Part shown: positions 26,661 to 36,290 of the stretch, in pieces
How the letters are laid out: the number at the start of each line of letters is the position of its first letter
Numbering within the stretch: position 1 is the first letter of the stretch
Assembly: GCF_030316765.1 (NCBI RefSeq)
Contig: NZ_JASZYT010000007.1
Span: forward strand, 186,001 to 250,000
Reading direction: 5' to 3'
Length of the DNA: 64,000 nt
Origin: Variovorax saccharolyticus
GTDB taxonomy: Bacteria; Pseudomonadota; Gammaproteobacteria; Burkholderiales; Burkholderiaceae_C
Program-made: the position numbers and the translations under genes
The notes under the pieces: generated by a model
Database searches by the model: none
Seen by the model: the letters and a program-made list of their open reading frames with translations, nothing else
What the model was told of the DNA's origin: nothing

Positions 26661-28991
26661 TCAAGCCTCCGGCTGCATCAACCGCCAGACCCGGTCCGGC
26701 GTCAACGGCATGTCCAGATGCGGCGTGCGGCCCGCCAGCCCGTTGCGCGCCAGCGCATCCGCCACCGCATTCACCACCGCCGGCGTGGCGCCGATGGTCC
26801 CCAGCTCGCCCACGCCCTTGACCCCCAGCGGGTTGTTCTTGCACGGCGTCGACTCGTCCATCTCCATGCGGAACATGGTGGCGACGATGTCGGCCCGCGG
26901 CGCCGCGTAGTCCATCAGGCTGCCGGTCAGCGGCTGGCCGGTCTCGCGGTCATAGACCACGCGCTCGCACAGCGCCTGCCCGATGCCCTGCACCGCCCCG
27001 CCCTCGAGCTGGCCGCGCACGATCAGCGGGTTGACCACCCGGCCGACGTCGTTGACCGACGCATAGGTCAGCACGCTGACCTCGCCGGTGGGCGGATCGA
27101 TCTCGACCTCGGTGATGTGGCAGCCGTTGGGCCAGGTCGGCCCCGACACCGTGCTGGTCGAGTCGACGAAGATCTGCTGCTCGGCCTGCTTGCCGGCCAG
27201 CGTGAACAGGTCCAGCTTCAGGTCGGTGCCGGCGACCTTGAACACGCCGGCGGCGTATTCGACGTCGGCGGCCGCCACTTCGAGTTCCTGCGCCGCGAGT
27301 TCGCGCGCCTTCTCGATGGTGCGCTCGGCCCCCACCCGGACCGCCGAACCCCCGGTGAACAGCGATCGCGAGCCGGCGCTGCCGAAGCCGTCGCCGCGGT
27401 CGGTGTCGCCCAGCACGATGTGCACCTGCTCGATCGGCACCCCGAAGGCATCGACCACCAGTTGCGCCAGCGTGGTCGCGATGCCCTGCCCCATCGCGTT
27501 GACCGCCGAGAAGACCTCGATCACGCCGTCGGCGCGCACCGCGACCGTGACGCGCTCCTCGAACACGTTGCCGCCGGTCCATTCGAGGAAGGTGGCGATG
27601 CCCAGTCCGCGCATCCGCCCCTGCCGCTTCGATTCGGCCGCCCGGGCGTCGAAGCCCTGCCAGTCGGCCAGCGCCAGCGCCTGGTCCATGACCGATTCGA
27701 AGGCCCCCGTGTCGTAGACCTGCTGCATCGGATTCTTGTAGGGCATCTGCGCCGGCCCGATGAAGTTGCGCCGGCGCAGTTCGATCCGGTCGATGCCGGT
27801 CTGCCGCGCGGCCTCGTCCATCAGCCGCTCGATCGTGTAGATGGCCTCGGGCCGGCCGGCGCCGCGGTAGGCGCCGGTGGGTGCGGTGTTGGTCAGCACC
27901 GCCTTGAAATGGAAATCGATGGTCTGGATGTCGTAGACGCTGGTCTGCACCCAGGGGCCGATCAGCAGCTGGATCGCGACCCCGGTGCCGGTCGCGTAGG
28001 CACCGACGTTGGCATGCGTCCTGATCCGGAGGCCGAGGATCCGGCCCTGGGCGTCGAGCGCGAGTTCGGCCCGCGCCTCGATGTCGCGGCCGTGCGAGGT
28101 CGAAAGAAATTCCTCGCTGCGGTCGGCCACCCATTTGACCGGGCGCCGCAGCGCGCGGGCGGCGTAGGCGACCGCGATGTCTTCCGGATAGGCGCCGGTC
28201 TTCATGCCGAAGCCGCCGCCGACGTCGCCCACCACCACGCGCACCTTTTCCTTCGCGAGGCCGATCGCGTCGCACACCGAATCGCGCACGCCCGAGGGCA
28301 TCTGCGTGCTCATCCGGATCGTGATGCGGTCGGTGGCCGGATCGAACGCGGCCAGCACCGAACGCGGCTCGATCGTCAGCGCGACCACGCGCTGGTTGAC
28401 CACATCGAGCGCGACCACGTGACTGGCCTTGGCGAAGGCCGCCGCGGTGGCCTCGGCGCTGCCGTGGCGCATCTCTGCTGCGATGTTGCCGCTGCCTTCC
28501 TCGCAGATCAGCGGCGCGCCTTCGGCGGTCGCGCTGGCGATGTCGACCATCATCGGCAGCTCTTCGTAGTCGACCATCACGGCTTCGGCGGCGTCGCGGG
28601 CCTGCGCGGCGGTCTCGGCCACCACGATCGCCACCGGCTCGCCGACGAAGCGCACTCGGTCGAGCGCCAGCGCGCGGCGCGCGGGCGTCGCGCAGTCGGC
28701 GCCGTCGGCACGCTTGAAGCCGGCCGCGCCGGGCATCGGCTTGACGCCGGCCCGGTCCAGATCGGCACCGGTGAAGATGCCCAGCACGCCGGGCATGCCC
28801 TGGGCCGCCGAAGTGTCGACCGACGCCAGCCGCGCATGCGGATAGGGTGAACGCACGAAGCAAAGCCAGCTCAGGCCTTCCGGTGCGACGTCGTCGGTAT
28901 AGCGGCCGGCGCCGGCCAGCAGCTTTTCGTCTTCCAGCCGCCGGACGGCTTGGCCGCTGCCGAAGCGCGCGGGGTTCGTTTCAGTGGTCAC
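26661..28991 (-). CDS. xanthine dehydrogenase-family molybdopterin-binding subunit (form II CoxL-like)
   Basis: A 776-residue large subunit of the molybdenum hydroxylase family. It begins with a GTG at 28991 preceded by AAGGA. The N-terminal Ald_Xan_dh_C-type hammerhead (FVGEPVAIVVAETA) precedes GGGFGMKTGAYPED and AYRGAGRPEA, the latter typical of form II CoxL-like enzymes rather than true CO dehydrogenase (AYxCSFR). Such enzymes hydroxylate aldehydes or N-heterocycles. The small [2Fe-2S] and medium FAD subunits normally encoded beside it are absent: pobA is convergent on one side and aat divergent on the other. Substrate is unknown; partners must be encoded elsewhere. MoCo genes moaA-mobA-moeA lie 31 kb away. 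Confidence 0.9.
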   Translation of the reverse strand: MTTETNPARFGSGQAVRRLEDEKLLAGAGRYTDDVAPEGLSWLCFVRSPYPHARLASVDTSAAQGMPGVLGIFTGADLDRAGVKPMPGAAGFKRADGADCATPARRALALDRVRFVGEPVAIVVAETAAQARDAAEAVMVDYEELPMMVDIASATAEGAPLICEEGSGNIAAEMRHGSAEATAAAFAKASHVVALDVVNQRVVALTIEPRSVLAAFDPATDRITIRMSTQMPSGVRDSVCDAIGLAKEKVRVVVGDVGGGFGMKTGAYPEDIAVAYAARALRRPVKWVADRSEEFLSTSHGRDIEARAELALDAQGRILGLRIRTHANVGAYATGTGVAIQLLIGPWVQTSVYDIQTIDFHFKAVLTNTAPTGAYRGAGRPEAIYTIERLMDEAARQTGIDRIELRRRNFIGPAQMPYKNPMQQVYDTGAFESVMDQALALADWQGFDARAAESKRQGRMRGLGIATFLEWTGGNVFEERVTVAVRADGVIEVFSAVNAMGQGIATTLAQLVVDAFGVPIEQVHIVLGDTDRGDGFGSAGSRSLFTGGSAVRVGAERTIEKARELAAQELEVAAADVEYAAGVFKVAGTDLKLDLFTLAGKQAEQQIFVDSTSTVSGPTWPNGCHITEVEIDPPTGEVSVLTYASVNDVGRVVNPLIVRGQLEGGAVQGIGQALCERVVYDRETGQPLTGSLMDYAAPRADIVATMFRMEMDESTPCKNNPLGVKGVGELGTIGATPAVVNAVADALARNGLAGRTPHLDMPLTPDRVWRLMQPEA

Positions 28992-29113
28992 CGTGGTCCT
29001 TTTATGCGTATGTCCTGATGATTTTTCTCGGGCGCAGGAACGACTATAGGGTTTTAGCGATCATTCGGCTTGAGGCGGAACCACCCCGTCCGAAGCCGTG
29101 TATACCTCCCACC

Positions 29114-29866
29114 ATGCAACTGCCCTGGCTCGATCCCGGTGACCCGCTGCCCGACGCGGCCCTCGCGTGGGGCGAGTCCGACCCCGTGCCCGGCTTGCTG
29201 GCGGCCGGCGGCCGGCTCGACGTCGCCAGCTTGCTGCAGGCCTACGGCAGCGGCATCTTTCCGTGGTTCAGCGATGGCCAGCCGATCCTCTGGTGGAGCC
29301 CCGATCCGCGCATGGTGCTCCAGACCGCAGACTTCAGGCTGCACCGGTCGCTGCGCAAGACCCTGGCCGCCTTCCGTGCCAGCGGAAGCTGCGAGATCCG
29401 CATCGATCACGCCTTCGAGAGCGTCATCGCCGCCTGCTCGCAGGCGCCCCGGGTCGGCCAGTCGGGCACCTGGATCCTGCCCGAGATGGTGGCCGCCTAT
29501 GTCGCCATGCACCGCGAGGGCCATGCCCACAGCGTCGAGACCTGGATCGACGGCCAGCTGGCGGGCGGCCTCTATTGCGTCGCGATCGGCCGTGCGGTGT
29601 TCGGCGAATCGATGTTCACGCGCCGTCCCGACGCCTCCAAGATCGCACTGGCGGCGCTGGTCGCGTTCTGTCGCCGCCATGGCATCGCGATGATCGACTG
29701 CCAGCAGAAGACCGGCCATCTCGCCAGCCTCGGCGCCCGCGAAATGCCGCGCCAGCGCTTCGTGTCGCACGTCGCCCACGCACGGCGGGAGCGCAGCCCG
29801 CAGTGGCGCTTCGAGCCCGTATACTGGACCGAACTCCTGCCTGCGCGAACTTCCACCCCGACGTGA
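29114..29866 (+). CDS. aat: leucyl/phenylalanyl-tRNA-protein transferase Aat
   Basis: A 250-residue protein with family hallmarks: [20 protein letters not shown] near the N-terminus, [17 protein letters not shown], and [16 protein letters not shown]. It transfers Leu or Phe from tRNA to proteins with N-terminal Lys or Arg, creating N-degrons recognised by ClpS-ClpAP. The stop overlaps the GTG start of bpt by 4 bp, so the two transferases are translationally coupled. Confidence 0.96.
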   Translation: MQLPWLDPGDPLPDAALAWGESDPVPGLLAAGGRLDVASLLQAYGSGIFPWFSDGQPILWWSPDPRMVLQTADFRLHRSLRKTLAAFRASGSCEIRIDHAFESVIAACSQAPRVGQSGTWILPEMVAAYVAMHREGHAHSVETWIDGQLAGGLYCVAIGRAVFGESMFTRRPDASKIALAALVAFCRRHGIAMIDCQQKTGHLASLGAREMPRQRFVSHVAHARRERSPQWRFEPVYWTELLPARTSTPT

Positions 29867-30612
29867 CGCACCTCAAGGATCTCCCGCTCCACACGCTGCA
29901 GTTCTACGCAACGGCACCCTATCCGTGCAGCTACCTGCCGGACCGGCAGGCGCGCTCGCAGGTCGCGACGCCGAGCCACCTGATCCACAACGACGCCTAC
30001 TCCGACCTGGTCCTGAGCGGCTTCCGGCGCAGCGGGATGTTCACCTACCGGCCCTATTGCGACGGCTGCTCCGCCTGCGTGCCGCTGCGCGTGCTGGCCA
30101 ACCAGTTCAAGCCCAACCGCAGCCAGCGCCGCGCCCTGGCGCGACACGCCGACCTGCAGGCGCGGGTGCTCAAGCTGTGCTTCGTGCCCGAGCACTACCA
30201 GCTCTACCTGCGCTACCAGAACGGCCGCCATGCGGGCGGCGGCATGGACCACGACAGCATCGACCAGTACACCCAGTTCCTGCTGCAGAGCCGGGTCAAC
30301 TCGCGGCTGGTCGAGTTCCGCGAAACGCTCGCCGACGGCAGCGCCGGCGCGCTCAAGATGGTCTCGATCCTCGATGTGCTCAACGACGGGCTGTCCGCTG
30401 TCTACACCTTCTACGAGCCCGAGCCGGGTGCGGGCTACGGCAACTACAGCGTGCTGTGGCAGATCGAGCAGGCGCGCAAGCTCGCCCTGCCCCACGTCTA
30501 CCTCGGCTACTGGATCCAAGGCAGTTCCAAGATGAACTACAAGGCCCTCTACACACCGCATGAAGTGCTGATCGACGGCCGCTGGCAGGCGCCAACCGAT
30601 TTCACCAAGTAA
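29863..30612 (+). CDS. bpt: aspartate/glutamate leucyltransferase Bpt (ATE-type)
   Basis: A 249-residue arginyltransferase-fold enzyme starting with GTG at 29863. Conserved blocks are [35 protein letters not shown] (Cys-rich N-terminal element) and [16 protein letters not shown] near the end. Bacterial Bpt attaches Leu to N-terminal Asp or Glu. Together with Aat upstream it completes a leucine-based N-degron pathway. No clpS or clpA is in the window. Confidence 0.94.
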   Translation: MTHLKDLPLHTLQFYATAPYPCSYLPDRQARSQVATPSHLIHNDAYSDLVLSGFRRSGMFTYRPYCDGCSACVPLRVLANQFKPNRSQRRALARHADLQARVLKLCFVPEHYQLYLRYQNGRHAGGGMDHDSIDQYTQFLLQSRVNSRLVEFRETLADGSAGALKMVSILDVLNDGLSAVYTFYEPEPGAGYGNYSVLWQIEQARKLALPHVYLGYWIQGSSKMNYKALYTPHEVLIDGRWQAPTDFTK

Positions 30613-30642
30613 AATGGCGACCGGTCTCCCACCGCGTTGCAC

Positions 30643-31437
30643 ATGAGAAAACCACAATCAGACGTTCCCGCCACTCCCGTCATCCAGGTGATCGAGCGGA
30701 TGTTTTCGCTCATCGACGTGCTGGCGTCCCGTGAAGAAGCGATTTCCCTCAAGGAGATCAGCGAAAAGACGGGCCTGCATCCGTCCACCACGCACCGGAT
30801 CCTCAACGACCTGGCGGTAGGCCGCTTCGTCGACCGCCCCGAGGCCGGCAGCTACCGGCTCGGCATGCGCCTGCTGGAGCTCGGCAACCTGGTCAAGGGA
30901 CGGCTCAACGTGCGCGACGCAGCCCTGACCCCGATGCGGGAGCTGCACAAGCTGACCCAGCAGCCGGTCAACCTCAGCATGCGTCAGGGCGACGAGATCG
31001 TCTACATCGAGCGCGCCTACAGCGAGCGCTCGGGCATGCAGGTGGTGCGGGCCATCGGCGGCCGCGCCCCGCTGCACCTGACCTCCACCGGAAAGCTCTT
31101 CCTCGCGGTGGACGAGCCGCAGCGCATCCGCAGCTACGCCACGCGGACCGGACTGGCCGGCCACACGCGCAACAGCATCACGCAATTGCCGGCACTGGAG
31201 CGGGAACTGTCCAAGGCCCGCCAGTACGGCATCGCACGCGACAACGAAGAGCTCGAACTCGGCGTGCGCTGCATGGCCGCCGGCATCTACGACGACCAGG
31301 GCAAGCTGGTTGCGGGACTGTCGATCTCGGCGCCGGCCGATCGGCTCGACGAGGGCTGGCTGCCGAAGCTGCAGGCCACCGCCAACGAGATTTCAGGCGC
31401 GCTGGGCTACAAGGCCGACCAGGCGGGGACGTCGTGA
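30643..31437 (+). CDS. IclR-family transcriptional regulator
   Basis: A 264-residue protein with an N-terminal winged helix (VIERMFSLIDVLASREEAIS, LKEISEKTGLHPSTTHRIL) and the IclR effector domain (LHLTSTGKLFLA, then GVRCMAAGIYDDQGKLVAGL). The target is unknown: neighbours are bpt upstream and a convergent endopeptidase gene. ATG at 30643 is used; a TTG two codons earlier is possible. The TGA stop is the first triplet of a family A repeat. Confidence 0.88.
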   Translation: MRKPQSDVPATPVIQVIERMFSLIDVLASREEAISLKEISEKTGLHPSTTHRILNDLAVGRFVDRPEAGSYRLGMRLLELGNLVKGRLNVRDAALTPMRELHKLTQQPVNLSMRQGDEIVYIERAYSERSGMQVVRAIGGRAPLHLTSTGKLFLAVDEPQRIRSYATRTGLAGHTRNSITQLPALERELSKARQYGIARDNEELELGVRCMAAGIYDDQGKLVAGLSISAPADRLDEGWLPKLQATANEISGALGYKADQAGTS

Positions 31438-31514
31438 GACCTTGCGGGACCTCTTGAGACCTTGCGGGACAGACCAAGAAACCGCGCAGCGGTTTTTGCT
31501 CTGTCCTCAACTGA
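31436..31514. repeat. dispersed hairpin repeat (family A), third copy
   Basis: A partial unit (31436-31450) is followed by a full 54-bp unit (31461-31514) nearly identical to those at 2451-2563. The inner stem here is AAACCGC/GCGGTTT instead of AAACTGC/GCAGTTT, a compensatory change, and the outer stem GGACAGA/TCTGTCC is intact. It lies between convergent genes. Confidence 0.85.
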
Positions 31515-31530
31515 CTAGAACCCCCCGCCC

Positions 31531-32697
31531 TCAACTGGCAGCATGCACAAACGCCTGCTGCAGATTCTGATTGGGCCTGGCCATGTGGGTTGCCTCGACC
31601 CAGCGGCGCACGCGCTCGGCGTCGCCGATGCGGCTGAACTTGCCGGCGGAATCCAGGAACACCATGATCAGCTTGCGGCCGGCGATCTTCGCCTGCATCA
31701 CGAGGCATTGGCCGGCTTCCGAGATGTAGCCGGTCTTCTGCAGGCCGATGTCCCAATCCGGGCTCTTGACCAGCCGGTTGGTGGTGTTGAACTGCAGCGT
31801 CCGGTTGCCGACCTCCACCTGGTACTCGGGCGAAGTCGACAGCTGGCGCACCGTGGCGTCGGCATAGGCGGCGTTCACGAGCAGGGCCAGGTCCTGGGCG
31901 CTCGACTGGTTGCGGCTCGACAGGCCGGTCGGCTCGACGTAGCGCGTGTCCTTCATGCCGAGCATCTTGGCCTTGGCGTTCATCACGCTCACGAAGGTCG
32001 ACAGCCCGCCGGGATAGGTACGGCCCAGGGCGTGGGCGGCCCGGTTCTCGCTCGACATCAGCGCCAGGTGCAGCAGTTCGCCGCGCGGCAGGGTCGCCCC
32101 GACCATCAGGCGCGAGCGGCTGAATTTCTCGGTGTCGACATCGTCCTGCGTGATGGTGATCAGTTCATCGGAGGGCAGCTTGGCCTCGCTGATCAGCAGG
32201 CCGGTCATGAGTTTGGTCAGCGAGGCGATCGGCAGCACGGCGTGGTCGTTCTTGCTGAACAGCACTTCCTGGGTGTCCTGGTCGATCACCAGGGCGACGC
32301 TGGACTTCAGGTCGAGCGCGTCCTCGGTTCCGTGCAGGCCGGCCATCTGGCCGAAGGATTGACGCGCAGGTGCGGATTCCGTCACACGCACGACCGAGCG
32401 GCGTTGCACTGCCACCACGGTCTTGCCATTCTTTTGCCGGATCGAAGCCACGACATTGCGGCCACCGCTCACGGTCTTGTCGGCTTTGTCAACCTTTGCG
32501 ACCGGCTTGGCAGCTTGGCGCTTGGTGGCGCTGGCCTTGCTTGCAGCGGGCTTCGGGGTCGCGGCGGCCTTCTTGGAGGCCGTCGCGGCATTCGCGGCGG
32601 GCAACAAAAACGCCGTGGCGCAGAGCGCGACGGCGACCAGGCGAAGGGCGGGAAGGAACCGCTGGCTTGAAACTCGGTAGGAACGGGCTTCGGGCAT
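31531..32697 (-). CDS. pbpG: D-alanyl-D-alanine endopeptidase (PBP7/PbpG-type, peptidase S11)
   Basis: A 388-residue periplasmic penicillin-binding protein. After a signal segment (LVAVALCATAFLLPAANAA) comes a Lys/Ala-rich linker (about 40-80), then the S11 catalytic domain with SLTK (near 158), SEN (near 214) and KTG (near 320). It cleaves peptide cross-links in peptidoglycan. The ATG at 32697 has GGAGAG upstream; a candidate promoter lies at 32733-32761. Confidence 0.92.
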   Translation of the reverse strand: MPEARSYRVSSQRFLPALRLVAVALCATAFLLPAANAATASKKAAATPKPAASKASATKRQAAKPVAKVDKADKTVSGGRNVVASIRQKNGKTVVAVQRRSVVRVTESAPARQSFGQMAGLHGTEDALDLKSSVALVIDQDTQEVLFSKNDHAVLPIASLTKLMTGLLISEAKLPSDELITITQDDVDTEKFSRSRLMVGATLPRGELLHLALMSSENRAAHALGRTYPGGLSTFVSVMNAKAKMLGMKDTRYVEPTGLSSRNQSSAQDLALLVNAAYADATVRQLSTSPEYQVEVGNRTLQFNTTNRLVKSPDWDIGLQKTGYISEAGQCLVMQAKIAGRKLIMVFLDSAGKFSRIGDAERVRRWVEATHMARPNQNLQQAFVHAAS

Positions 32698-32732
32698 TGA
32701 AAAACTCTCCAGCGGCGAAAAAGGTGTCCGCA

Positions 32733-32761
32733 GTGTAAACGAAATCAAAAAAGACACGCAA
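32733..32761 (-). promoter_or_regulatory. predicted sigma-70 promoter of pbpG
   Basis: On the minus strand TTGCGT (-35) and TTACAC (-10) are separated by a T-rich 17-bp spacer, about 36 bp upstream of the pbpG ATG. The sequence is markedly AT-rich for this genome. Confidence 0.55.
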
Positions 32762-32814
32762 TATCAGTTACTTGCACCCTCTTCTTCAAATCGAATACAA
32801 GGAGCACCAAATAC

Positions 32815-34353
32815 CTAACCTTGTGCAGCTACTCTCTCAGCTTGGCTCTGTAACTTGTTGAGAGCACTTAAGTATGCTTTTGCCGACGCGACCACGATGT
32901 CGGGATCGGCACCGACCCCATTCACCACCCGGCCGGCATTCTGCAGGCGCACTGTCACTTCCCCCTGGCTCTCCGTCGATCCGCTGATCGCATTGACCGA
33001 ATAGAGCACCATCTCGGCCCCGCTCTTGACATGGGCCTCGATCGCCTTGAGGGACGCATCCACCGGCCCGTTGCCGTCGGATTCGCCCGTGACTTCCTTG
33101 CCTTGCACCGTGAAAACAATGCGTGCCTGGGGCCGCTCACCTGTTTCACTATGTTGCGACAAGGATACAAAGCCGAACTGCTCACCAACGTGCGAGAACT
33201 CTCCTTCGCTGACCAGCGCGAGGATGTCTTCGTCAAATATTTCACTTTTTCTGTCGGCCAGTTCCTTGAAGCGGGCGAAGGCGGCGTTGATGTCGGCTTC
33301 GCTCTCCATCGTCACGCCCAGGTCCTGCAGCCGCTGCTTGAAGGCGTTGCGGCCGCTGAGCTTGCCCAGCACGATCTTGTTGGCGCTCCAGCCGACATCC
33401 TCGGCACGCATGATCTCGTAGGTATCGCGCGCCTTGAGCACGCCGTCCTGGTGAATTCCGGAGGCGTGGGCGAAGGCGTTGGCGCCGACCACCGCCTTGT
33501 TCGGCTGCACCACGAAACCGGTGGTCTGGCTGACCATCCGGCTGGCGGCCACGATGTGGCGGGTGTCGATGCCCATTTCGAGACCGAAGTAGTCCTTGCG
33601 AGTCTTGACCGCCATCACGATCTCTTCGAGCGAGCAGTTGCCGGCGCGCTCGCCCAGCCCGTTGATGGTGCACTCGACCTGGCGCGCGCCGCCGATCTTG
33701 ACGCCGGCCAGCGAATTGGCCACGGCCATGCCGAGGTCGTTGTGGCAATGGACCGACCAGATGGCGCGGTCGCTGTTCGGGATGCGCTCGCGCAGGGTCT
33801 TGATGAAGTTGCCGTAGAGCTCGGGAATGGCATAGCCCACGGTGTCCGGCACGTTGATCGTGGTCGCGCCTTCATTGATGACGGCTTCGAGCACCCGGCA
33901 CAGGTAGTCGGGATCGCTGCGGTAGCCGTCCTCGGGGCTGAACTCGACATCGGCCACCAGGTTGCGGGCGAAACGCACCGCCAGCTTCGCCTGCTCGAAC
34001 ACCTCGTCGGGCGTCATGCGGAGCTTCTTCTCCATGTGCAGCGGCGAGGTCGCGATGAAGGTGTGGATGCGCCCGTTGGCCGCGCCCTTGAGCGCCTCGG
34101 CGGCGCGCGAGATGTCGCGGTCGTTGGCTCGCGACAGGCCGCACACGGTCGAGTCCTTGATCGCGCCGGCGATCGCCTTCACGGCATCGAAATCGCCGTT
34201 CGAGCTGGCCGGGAAGCCGGCCTCGATGACGTCCACCCGGAGCCGCTCGAGCTGGCGCGCGATGCGCAGCTTCTCGTCCTTGGTCATGGAAGCACCGGGT
34301 GACTGCTCGCCGTCGCGCAGGGTGGTGTCGAAAATGATCAGTTTGTCAGTCAT
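32815..34353 (-). CDS. leuA: 2-isopropylmalate synthase LeuA (type 1)
   Basis: A 512-residue enzyme condensing acetyl-CoA with 2-oxoisovalerate, the first committed step of leucine synthesis. [17 protein letters not shown] is the HMGL-like signature with catalytic Arg/Asp, [17 protein letters not shown] binds the metal, and the last 125 residues form the LeuA allosteric domain (feedback site for leucine). AAAGGAG precedes the ATG at 34353. The 3' end (32815-32880) is unusually AT-rich. A second, longer leuA lies immediately upstream, separated by 51 bp. Confidence 0.95.
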   Translation of the reverse strand: MTDKLIIFDTTLRDGEQSPGASMTKDEKLRIARQLERLRVDVIEAGFPASSNGDFDAVKAIAGAIKDSTVCGLSRANDRDISRAAEALKGAANGRIHTFIATSPLHMEKKLRMTPDEVFEQAKLAVRFARNLVADVEFSPEDGYRSDPDYLCRVLEAVINEGATTINVPDTVGYAIPELYGNFIKTLRERIPNSDRAIWSVHCHNDLGMAVANSLAGVKIGGARQVECTINGLGERAGNCSLEEIVMAVKTRKDYFGLEMGIDTRHIVAASRMVSQTTGFVVQPNKAVVGANAFAHASGIHQDGVLKARDTYEIMRAEDVGWSANKIVLGKLSGRNAFKQRLQDLGVTMESEADINAAFARFKELADRKSEIFDEDILALVSEGEFSHVGEQFGFVSLSQHSETGERPQARIVFTVQGKEVTGESDGNGPVDASLKAIEAHVKSGAEMVLYSVNAISGSTESQGEVTVRLQNAGRVVNGVGADPDIVVASAKAYLSALNKLQSQAERVAAQG

Positions 34354-34404
34354 CGTGGGTCTCCTTTGCGGCGACGCGCCCCTGGGGCGCGCCGCTCGTT
34401 CGCC

Positions 34405-36108
34405 TCAAGCGGATTCAGCCATGGATTGTGCGCTCCGCGCGCCGCGTGCCCGCGCCCGGGACAGGCCGGAAACGATCGCCTTGAGCGAGGCTGAGATGAT
34501 ATTGCCGTCGATGCCGACCCCGAACAGCGTCATCGCCTCGTCGACGCGCAGTTCGAGGTAGGCCACCGCCTGCGCGTCAGCGCCGGCGCCGATCGCATGC
34601 TGGTGATAGTCGATCACGCGGATCGCGTGGCCGGTGGCGCCGGCCAGCGCGTGGATGAAGGCGTCGATCGGCCCGTTGCCGCGCCCTTCGATGCGGCGGA
34701 TCTCGCCCTCCCAGGGCAGGTCGGCGCGCAGTTGCACCGAGGCGCCGGCGCCCTCGCCCTGCTCCTCGAGCACCTGGTGCTGGGGACCGTTGTCATCGCG
34801 CACGCCGTACTCGGACTCGAACAACGCGTAGAGGTCGGCGGCGGTGAGCTCCTTGCCTGCGACGTCCATCACACGCTGCACGGCCTGGCTGAATTCCATC
34901 TGGAGCCGGCGCGGCAGCTCGAGCCCGTACTCGCTCTCGAGCAGGTAGGCGATGCCGCCCTTGCCCGACTGGCTGTTCACGCGGATCACCGCCTCGTAGC
35001 TGCGCCCGACGTCCTTCGGATCGATCGGGAGATAGGGCATGTCCCAGATGTCGCCGTCCTTGCGGTCGCTGAAGGCCTTCTTGATCGCATCCTGGTGCGA
35101 GCCCGAGAACGAGGTGTAGACCAGGTCGCCGACATACGGATGCCGCGGGTGCACCGGCAACTGGTTGCAATGCTCGACGGTGGCGCGGATCTCGTCGATG
35201 TTCGAGAAGTCGAGTTCGGGCGAAACGCCCTGCGTGTAGAGGTTGAGCGCCACGTTGACGAGGTCGAGATTGCCGGTGCGCTCGCCGTTGCCGAACAGGC
35301 AGCCCTCGATGCGGTCGGCGCCGGCCATCAGGGCGAACTCGCCGGCCGCCGTGCCGGTGCCGCGGTCGTTGTGCGGATGGACCGACAGCACGATCGCATC
35401 GCGGCGCGCAAGGTGGCGGTGCATCCACTCGATCATGTCGGCGAAGATGTTCGGCGTCGAATGCTCCACCGTCGACGGCAGGTTGACGATGCACTTGCGT
35501 TGCGGCGTCGGCGCCCAGACCGCGGTCACGGCATCGACCACGCGCTTGGAAAACGCGAGGTCGGTGCCCGAGAACATCTCGGGCGAATACTGGAAGGTCC
35601 ACTGCGTGGCGGGCTGCTTCGCGGCGCAGTCGTTGAACATGCGCGCATGCGTGGTCGCGAGTTCGACGATCTGGTCTTCGTCCATGCCGAGCACCACGCG
35701 CCGCATGATCGGCGCCACCGCGTTGTACAGATGCACGATCGCGCGCGGCGCGCCCTGCAAGGCTTCGAAGGTGCGCTCGATCAGGTGGTCGCGGGCCTGC
35801 GTGAGCACCTGGATCGTCACGTCGTCGGGGATGCGGTCTTCCTCGATGAGCTTGCGCACGAAGTCGAATTCGACCTGCGAGGCCGATGGAAAGCCGACCT
35901 CGATCTCCTTGAAGCCGATCGCCACCAGCGTCTCGAACATCTTCATCTTGCGGGCGATGTCCATCGGCTCCACCAGCGCCTGGTTGCCGTCGCGCAGGTC
36001 GGTCGACAGCCAGATCGGCGCGCGGGTCAGCACGGCGTCGGGCCAGGTGCGGTCCTTCAATGCGATCGGGGCGAAGGCGCGGTACTTGCGGTCGGGTTGC
36101 TTCAACAT
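34405..36108 (-). CDS. leuA: 2-isopropylmalate synthase LeuA (type 2, long form)
   Basis: A 567-residue member of the second LeuA class: it starts [20 protein letters not shown], and has the [10 protein letters not shown] active-site motif, [20 protein letters not shown] metal-binding segment and a C-terminal LeuA dimer/regulatory domain (about 435-555). It catalyses the same reaction as the shorter paralogue downstream. A leader peptide with Leu codons and an intrinsic terminator precede it, so expression is probably attenuated by leucyl-tRNA supply. Confidence 0.95.
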   Translation of the reverse strand: MLKQPDRKYRAFAPIALKDRTWPDAVLTRAPIWLSTDLRDGNQALVEPMDIARKMKMFETLVAIGFKEIEVGFPSASQVEFDFVRKLIEEDRIPDDVTIQVLTQARDHLIERTFEALQGAPRAIVHLYNAVAPIMRRVVLGMDEDQIVELATTHARMFNDCAAKQPATQWTFQYSPEMFSGTDLAFSKRVVDAVTAVWAPTPQRKCIVNLPSTVEHSTPNIFADMIEWMHRHLARRDAIVLSVHPHNDRGTGTAAGEFALMAGADRIEGCLFGNGERTGNLDLVNVALNLYTQGVSPELDFSNIDEIRATVEHCNQLPVHPRHPYVGDLVYTSFSGSHQDAIKKAFSDRKDGDIWDMPYLPIDPKDVGRSYEAVIRVNSQSGKGGIAYLLESEYGLELPRRLQMEFSQAVQRVMDVAGKELTAADLYALFESEYGVRDDNGPQHQVLEEQGEGAGASVQLRADLPWEGEIRRIEGRGNGPIDAFIHALAGATGHAIRVIDYHQHAIGAGADAQAVAYLELRVDEAMTLFGVGIDGNIISASLKAIVSGLSRARARGARSAQSMAESA

Positions 36109-36148
36109 CTTGGATTTCTCGCTGTGGTTGGGAGTCCACCAGCAACCC

Positions 36149-36185
36149 CAAACAAAACGGCCCGTTGCTGGTGCGAACGGGCCGT
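36149..36185 (-). terminator. leu attenuator hairpin
   Basis: ACGGCCCGTT (36176-36185) and AACGGGCCGT (36157-36166) pair perfectly around a 9-nt loop and are followed on the minus strand by TTTTGTTTG. It lies between the leader peptide and leuA, the place of a transcription attenuator. Confidence 0.8.
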
Positions 36186-36208
36186 GGTGAGGGATTTGCG
36201 CGCGCGCT

Positions 36209-36262
36209 CTACCGTCTCCGCCCGAAGGGGATCAGTAGTAGGGCCAGCGAAATCTTGTTCAT
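36209..36262 (-). CDS. leuL: leu operon leader peptide
   Basis: A 17-codon frame [17 protein letters not shown], with four Leu codons in five positions (CTG GCC CTA CTA CTG), two of them the rare CTA. It ends 23 bp before the attenuator stem and 101 bp upstream of the long-form leuA. Stalling of the ribosome here when leucyl-tRNA is scarce would favour read-through. No Shine-Dalgarno sequence is evident, so it may be read from a near-leaderless transcript. Confidence 0.75.
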   Translation of the reverse strand: MNKISLALLLIPFGRRR

Positions 36263-36290
36263 GAGGGTTTCGAATGTAGCACAGTGCGGC

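Noticed and set aside
26661-28991. True aerobic carbon monoxide dehydrogenase CoxL
   Set aside because: The active-site loop reads AYRGAGR (form II) rather than AYxCSFR, and coxS and coxM are missing, so CO oxidation is not supported.
34355-34400. Terminator between the two leuA genes
   Set aside because: A GC palindrome (GCGCCCC/GGGCGC) is present but without a T-run, so read-through is expected.
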